Part shown: piece after piece, positions 60,009 to 64,000 of the stretch
How positions within the stretch are numbered: position 1 is the first letter of the stretch
How the letters are laid out: each line of letters opens with the position of its first letter
Assembly (NCBI GenBank): GCA_905160935.1
Contig: CAJHZI010000274.1
Span: forward strand, 155,001-219,000
Direction: 5' to 3'
Length of the DNA stretch: 64,000 bases
From: Enchytraeus crypticus
Lineage: Eukaryota > Annelida > Clitellata > Enchytraeida > Enchytraeidae
Made by a program: the position numbers and the translations under genes
The notes under the pieces: model-generated
Told to the model about the DNA's origin: nothing
The model's database searches: none
The model's input: the letters and a program-made list of their open reading frames with translations, nothing else

Positions 60009-61837
60009 TAAATATATCAGAACTCATTCAACAAGTTATCTGACCTGATATACACTGCGCACATAGGGATCCTCCACCTCCACCTCTGTTAGAAATGAGT
60101 CGATATATTTACTGAATATCGACTGATAGGAATGTCCCACAGAATCGTTCTCAATCTGAAACCTTTCATGATATTTTCCCTCTGCCGAATTTTTTTTACA
60201 ATACAACAGTGAATGAAGAAATTGAATACAGTATCACAATCAAAAAATATATAATCAACATAATACCATAAGAATTGTCAACAACAGTCATCAAAAATTA
60301 CTTAAATAGTCAACAAACAATAATTATTAGGCTTCATCAATTAATTCTGAATAAAAAAGTTGACAAATTGTCCCAAAGAGAAGCTTTTAGAGCACTCTTG
60401 TGAAATAGTTGAGGTAATGGTTATGACTATTATAATTGTTGAAAAGACAAAAAAATTATTAATTTTAAACATTTATTTAAAACTTTCTTTAATAGTAATT
60501 TTACGGCAGCGTTAGACTGAGAATAATTATCTTAAATATATTAAATTCCCGAGATATCTGATCAATCACAGTATGAAAATTACTACTAGATGAGAAAGAG
60601 TTAAAGAGAGATAAAGAGCATTTTGAGAGTAAACAGAGGCAAACTCGGCATATGCACATCTAGGATAAAAACAGTCGGCTTAGTTGTAAACAAAGAAACA
60701 AACCATCGTCTTGTCTATCAACAAATTTTCTAATTGCTTCAGCACGTTCTAGATACGATGTGATTTTATCTCTAAGCTGTGTCCTTAGATCTGTTTCCTT
60801 CACTCCTGCAACAACGTTGTTACACAAGCAACTTTAAAAATGATAAGGCAGCTAACAATCTTGAGCAGGTTTACAAATAAGTACAAGTTCAAGCTCTAAT
60901 TAGCACAATACAGCTCAATCTCTGTTGCGGCAAATGACCTTGGTTCTGAGTCAAGTCAGATCAATAACAGAACACAGAAACTGATCAATTTAAAAATCTT
61001 GTAATTGTATAAATATTAAAGTAGACAAATTAAAGGTGTCGCATGTAAGTTACAAATTGCATTACATATTCACAGCATTAATGCACTATGTATTATTTAA
61101 TGAACTATATATCTATGTATTACTACATAGGTAGCTCACTCCTACAACCTACATTTTATTTTAATTCTATGAAACAACAACAACAATATGATTAGCAAGA
61201 GTTCTACTGTTGTCTATATAACAAGACTGAGCACTATGGAATCAAATCAAAACAGATGAACTGTATGTGAGGGGTCAATAAATGGCAAAAACCAAAATCC
61301 CGGTATTCAGTTCAAGGAAGGATACTAGCGGAATGGAGGTTTAAGTATTGGTCTCAGTTCAAGAACATCAAACATCAGGTGGATAGGAAAGATAAAAGAA
61401 AAAGCTTTTAACTGGCTATGAAACTGTTCATAAAGACAGAAAGGTTGATCAGAAGATGGCATGGTGCACAGAGTGGAAGGAAGAGAATTTCCGATAGATG
61501 TGAGGTAGCATGCTGGAAGGAGCGCCAGGATAGCTTGCCGCTAGAAGGAATGCATAGTCCGTCTAGAGTAATTTATTAGCATTACTGACTATTTATTGCA
61601 TTTTTTGATTATTTTGTTACATCCAGTACAATTTTTAGTTTAAGTACGCCTTCATCCATGAACAGAGAAAATATAAGTGACTAAAATGTTTAAACCTTTG
61701 AGAACAGAAATAAGTTGCTCCACACCCGCCTGATAAGCAGTCAATGCCTCTGCATATCTTGAATTCGTATCTAGTTCTACAGCTCTTAATAATAAAACGT
61801 GAGCTCCTGATTCCTTTATAATATTATGCACCGACAT
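53879..61837 (-). CDS. MITD1: MIT domain-containing protein 1 (MITD1), 257 aa
   Basis: Exons (minus): 61696-61837, 60704-60805, 60045-60181, 56052-56138, 55269-55387 and 53879-54065. The total is 774 nt in phase, giving 257 aa (human 249). Residues ~10-85 are the MIT helical bundle ([51 protein letters not shown]). The rest is the phospholipase-D-like C-terminal domain: [59 protein letters not shown] and [11 protein letters not shown]. In vertebrates MITD1 is recruited by ESCRT-III subunits through the MIT domain and binds membrane through the C-terminal domain during abscission; this role is inferred here. Exon 1 starts at the only Met before the MIT domain. The 3.9-kb intron 3 contains a 2.3-kb LINE, SINEs and (TA)n tracts. 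Confidence 0.95.
55850..56000 (+). mobile_element. LINE 3' fragment (family of 57650-59930)
   Basis: GATGATTTAAAGATCCACTG, GTATGTGGACATGAAGAGG, CCATTGACCTTCCAGCAGGC and TGTGCACTAAGAGAGAG, i.e. the [16 protein letters not shown] codons and the family 3' end. It lies in MITD1 intron 4. Confidence 0.8.
56504..56568. repeat. (GATA)n(GA)n microsatellite
   Basis: GATAGATAGATAGATAGATA passes into about 20 GA units. It lies in MITD1 intron 3. Confidence 0.95.
56690..56820 (+). mobile_element. SINE-like element (see 33100-33240)
   Basis: GCCTGTTGGCTAGTTGTTC (A-box-like), GGATTAGTAGGTGTACGATA, CAAATCGAGTGCTCTCCAAA and CACTGACAAGCTGTCAAGCA correspond in order to the element in the Tantalus-like gene's intron. 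Confidence 0.55.
56985..57200 (+). mobile_element. tRNA-derived SINE (family 1)
   Basis: Sense copy: TGTCTTAGTAGCGTAGGGTT, AATGACAGATCCTGAGGTGA, GTTGGTTTGAATCTCAGC (B-box region), CTGATCTGAGAGTAAAATCT, GGACTGGTTATAGGGAAAAT and AAGTGATAGATATCGACATA. Same family as 49745-49988 and 62660-62890. Confidence 0.8.
57290..57530. repeat. Array of GACCGTGTGTGG words alternating with ATATCTG dyads
   Basis: GACGCTGTGCGGG (57298), GACCGTGTGTGGCC (57341), GACCGTTTGTGGAC (57394), GACCATGTGTGGGC (57459) and GATCGTGTAAGGCC (57514) are spaced 43-65 bp apart. Between them lie self-complementary stretches such as AGATATCTATTCAGAT, CAGATCTGAATAGAT and GAACAGATATCTGTTC. The layout suggests the subterminal repeats of a DNA transposon or MITE; I could not define its ends. 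Confidence 0.6.
57586..57650. repeat. (TA)n at the 3' end of the LINE
   Basis: A TA run with one ACATATAT interruption, abutting the LINE's terminal CTTAGTGCACTG. On the LINE strand this reads as a TA-rich tail. Confidence 0.9.
57650..59930 (-). mobile_element. Long LINE copy: endonuclease end, reverse transcriptase and C-terminus
   Basis: In coding order (minus): the end of an AP endonuclease ([19 protein letters not shown], ~59930-59760), a linker ([20 protein letters not shown], 59246-59614), and the RT start ([20 protein letters not shown], 58955-59224). Then come [32 protein letters not shown] and [20 protein letters not shown] (58063-58758). The C-terminal domain reads [36 protein letters not shown] and [20 protein letters not shown] (57650-58063). 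The catalytic YADD-type box reads RFTDDQG here, so Thr-Asp-Asp replaces Ala-Asp-Asp. Four or more frame breaks and a 5' truncation show it is dead. The clade is not certain. It lies in MITD1 intron 3, in the same direction as the gene. Confidence 0.92.
59820..59930. repeat. 49-bp tandem repeat, 2.3 copies, in the LINE's 5' end
   Basis: TGGTCTGAATTAATATCGGC, TCCTGGATAAGAGTACTCGA, TTG repeats directly; the third copy stops at TCAGCTCCTGG. The unit encodes the endonuclease end containing SDHN, so a piece of LINE coding sequence was duplicated after insertion, next to the (TA)n. Confidence 0.85.
59932..60006. repeat. (TA)n microsatellite
   Basis: An uninterrupted TA run flanked by GTGATA on the left and TATCACT on the right. 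It starts 39 bp from exon 3 of MITD1 (60045), so it occupies the start of intron 3. Confidence 0.95.
61170..61575 (-). mobile_element. L2-clade LINE 3' end, second subfamily
   Basis: AACAACAACAATATGATTAG, GAGCACTATGGAATCAAATC, AACAGATGAACTGTATGTGA and CCGGTATTCAGTTCAAGGAA form the tail. Then the last coding region follows in reverse (CCTCACATC.ATCGG...CTCTTCC on the minus strand, the PQIWNSLPS region). It is in MITD1 intron 1, in the same direction as the gene. Confidence 0.75.
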
Positions 61838-61965
61838 CTAAAACATAATGATTAATTACTGATAATTAATTGATTACACATGTACCTGTAAATGATGTAA
61901 ATGATCGTTGCATATATCAAAATTTCATATTGTTGCGGGGATATGCAATGAAAGTTATTTAAAAA

Positions 61966-61969
<4 letters not shown>

Positions 61970-62003
<34 letters not shown>

Positions 62004-62010
62004 TTTTTAA

Positions 62011-62044
<34 letters not shown>

Positions 62045-62079
62045 ACTATATTATATTATATTATTATTTATAATTATAT

Positions 62080-62118
<39 letters not shown>
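61970..62118. repeat. AT-rich inverted tracts
   Basis: ATAATTATATATA...TATAATTAT flank (TA)n. TTTAAAAATAATTATATATA (61958 on) mirrors TATATAATTATTTTTAAATA. A second (TA)n ends near 62117. It is fully self-complementary, low-complexity DNA upstream of MITD1. Confidence 0.9.
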
Positions 62119-62119
<1 letters not shown>

Positions 62120-62659
62120 CTATATTACACAGAATTCTATGTCTCATGCTTGTATCAATTAAAGATATGTAGATAATGAAAATTTTAACATAAACTATAT
62201 TTTAACAAAACTGCATAAATTTTTAAAGCACTAAAAGGTAAACAAAACCTCTTTGTCGTAACAATAATTCTACCCAAGTTATAACTCTAGTCCTAACCCT
62301 AACACTAGCACGTGTCGCGCATTATGGAAAACGATATGGAATTGTTCAATTCTTTGATAGTGTCATGTATATTTGTCTGATAGATTAATAATAATACTAT
62401 TATAAAGCACAAGGTGCCCTGATAGAGCATTCGTAATACTATGTAAGTACCTTAAATAAATGAATTATCAAAAGGGACTAGAAGATTCAGTAATAAAAGC
62501 TGCAAATGAAATACTTCAGTAATAATAACAAAACTTTATTTTGTTGTTTGCTAAATGTTTACTTTGGATGAGCTGAAATGAGATTCCGCAGACGGAAAAC
62601 GCAGAAAAAGCTAACCAGGTGCTACAGTGCTGCCAATAACATAACATAAAGTAAAGTAA

Positions 62660-62890
62660 ACACGCATTATATTGAATAATCAACTATGTTGATATCTATC
62701 ACTTTTAAAATCACATGTTTAATCCGTTAGGCAATTTATACCATTTTCCGTATAACCAGTCCAGTGAATGTCCAAGATTTTACTCTCAGATTAGCGCGGC
62801 CAGGATTCGAACCCAGGAGGATTCAAATCACCTCAGGATTTGTCATTTAAAACTTCATGACGTTACCCCTACGCTATTTAGACATTCTAA
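62660..62890 (-). mobile_element. tRNA-derived SINE (family 1)
   Basis: AACTATGTTGATATCTATCA, TTAATCCGTTAGGCAATTTA, GTATAACCAGTCCAGTGAAT and CCAGGATTCGAACCCAGGAG (B-box reversed), then GACGTTACCCCTACGCTA. It is nearly the same as the 49745 copy. Confidence 0.85.
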
Positions 62891-62894
62891 ACAT

Positions 62895-62935
62895 AACAAC
62901 AATTAGAGTGCTACAGTCATCAATGACAACATAAC
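62895..62935 (-). mobile_element. Stub of L2-type LINE 3' tail
   Basis: ATAACAACAATTAGAGTGCT and ACAGTCATCAATGACAACAT only: the last ~40 bp of the recurrent tail. It is joined to the SINE on its left. Confidence 0.75.
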
Positions 62936-63009
62936 ATAACATTTACAGAGTCAGGAAGCATTCATATGCTTGTTTAAGACTCATCAGACTCTTGGCTAAT
63001 ACTAATTAT

Positions 63010-64000
63010 TATTAATATGCTAGGATATGCTAGGATAGGCAAGTTGAATGAAGATAACGAGAGGCCTAGGCTTATTAAGCTTGAACTAAGCTCAGTTGAA
63101 GGTAAAGTAGAGGTCCTAAAGAGAGCTAAGCAACCCCGAGAATCTGAGGACTACAAGAAGATTTTCATTGTGCCTGACCTCACTAAGAAACAACAGTTAT
63201 TGGACAAGGAACTTAGGGATAAGGTTAAAGAATTTAGGTAAGAAGGAACAAAAGCTGTGGTAATTAGCAAAAGGAAAAGTAGTAAAAAACGTATATGGAA
63301 AACAGGTAGTGCTATACATTCCGAGTATAGAGAAGAAATAGAAGTAGATTAAAAAGAATTAGAAGTAGTCAAAGTAGATTAGATCAATCTGGTAGCTCTA
63401 ATGAGGTTACAAAATTAATTGATAAGTTAGATTGTACGTTTTGTAATGCTAGGAGTATTGTAATAAATGTAATGAATTAGAATTATTGGTAGAGCAGAAT
63501 AATTATAGTATCATTGGCATCACTGAGACTTGGTTAAATAGTTCAATAGACAACTCTGAAATAGAATTAGAAGGTTATAAAATTTTTAGAAAAGATGAAA
63601 TCAGTACTGTTAAAACCAGAGGAGGAGGGGTTCTATTGTATATTAAGGATCACATAAATGTAGTGCAGAGAGATGACTTATGTGATTCCTTGAATAATGT
63701 TAATGATATATGGTCAATTTTAAAGAATGATATTTTAGAAATCAGAAATAAATTGATACCTTTAACATATAGGTCAAAAGTAAAATGCAAATGGGCAACT
63801 AAATTATGCAAAAAGTTAAGGAGAGCAAAGGGACGAGCTTGGGATAAATATATAAAATCGGGTAGAAAATTGTCATATTACAATAAGTATAAGGAGAAAT
63901 TAAACAAGTCTATTAAGGCAAATGATGAGGCAAGGAAACAGTTTGAGATTAAATTAGCTAATAATGTAAAAAATGACAATAAAAGTTTCTTTGCCTATGT
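63010..64000 (+). mobile_element. CR1-clade LINE, 5' part, cut by the window end
   Basis: In order: an ORF1- or linker-like segment (RPRLIKLELSSVEGKVEVL, KKIFIVPDLTKKQQLLDKEL), an endonuclease segment (NYSIIGITETWLNSSIDNS, EIELEGYKIFRKDE, TRGGGVLLYIKDHINVV), then a jump to the pre-RT region (SKVKCKWATKLCKKLRRAKG, RAWDKYIKSG, NKYKEKLNKSIKANDEARKQ). The middle of the endonuclease is deleted near 63700 and several frame breaks are visible. It likely belongs to the family whose RT half lies at 23158-24290. Confidence 0.85.

Overview
This is nuclear DNA of an animal, almost certainly an invertebrate. It is AT-rich and packed with LINE, SINE and MITE remnants and long (TA)n and (ATT)n tracts. Its genes are split by GT..AG introns. 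The phylum cannot be fixed from the window. Two things lean, without proof, toward an arthropod-like genome: a Tantalus-like protein, and a LINE family whose C-terminus reads like those common in insects. The motif TAGGCCTA is conspicuously frequent.

Five spliced or single-exon protein genes are supported by homology read from memory, plus one anonymous ORF. For the four clear homologues and the Tantalus-like gene, all exon phases add up exactly.
(1) 13315-20713, minus: an NSP-family adaptor (BCAR3/SH2D3 type), 6 coding exons, 873 aa, with an N-terminal SAM domain, an SH2 domain and a C-terminal Cdc25-like domain.
(2) 31237-35208, plus: a two-exon, 729-aa, serine-rich protein with a Tantalus-like motif (PRR14/tantalus family).
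(3) 38989-41981, minus: MGST3, 4 exons, 159 aa.
(4) 46362-50355, plus: FBXO8 (F-box plus Sec7), 5 exons, 286 aa.
(5) 53879-61837, minus: MITD1, 6 exons, 257 aa.
(6) 5928-6662, minus: a 244-aa ORF with no recognised family.
The genes have no evident shared pathway. FBXO8 (ARF regulation), MITD1 (ESCRT-III and abscission) and the NSP adaptor (Cas signalling) are ordinary cytoplasmic trafficking or signalling genes that happen to be neighbours.

Layout: 1-5.9 kb has no gene, only satellites and hairpins. 5.9-6.7 kb holds the anonymous ORF. 6.7-13.3 kb is gene-poor and AT-rich. 13.3-20.7 kb is the NSP gene. 20.7-30.4 kb is a LINE graveyard with nested insertions. 31-35 kb is the Tantalus-like gene. 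35-38 kb holds hairpin, minisatellite and LINE sequence. 39-42 kb is MGST3. 42-46 kb is a spacer with a large fold-back element. 46-50 kb is FBXO8. 50-54 kb is a spacer. 54-62 kb is MITD1, with a long LINE in an intron. 63-64 kb is the 5' part of a CR1-type LINE cut by the window end.

The most striking observation is in the NSP gene. The 3' splice site and first ~62 coding bases of exon 5 have been tandemly copied about six times back into the preceding intron. This creates a minisatellite of repeated splice acceptors, and the nearest extra acceptor is in frame (+30 codons). Another clean find is a 450-bp hAT-type MITE with a perfect 8-bp target duplication, 28 bp from the last acceptor of the same gene.
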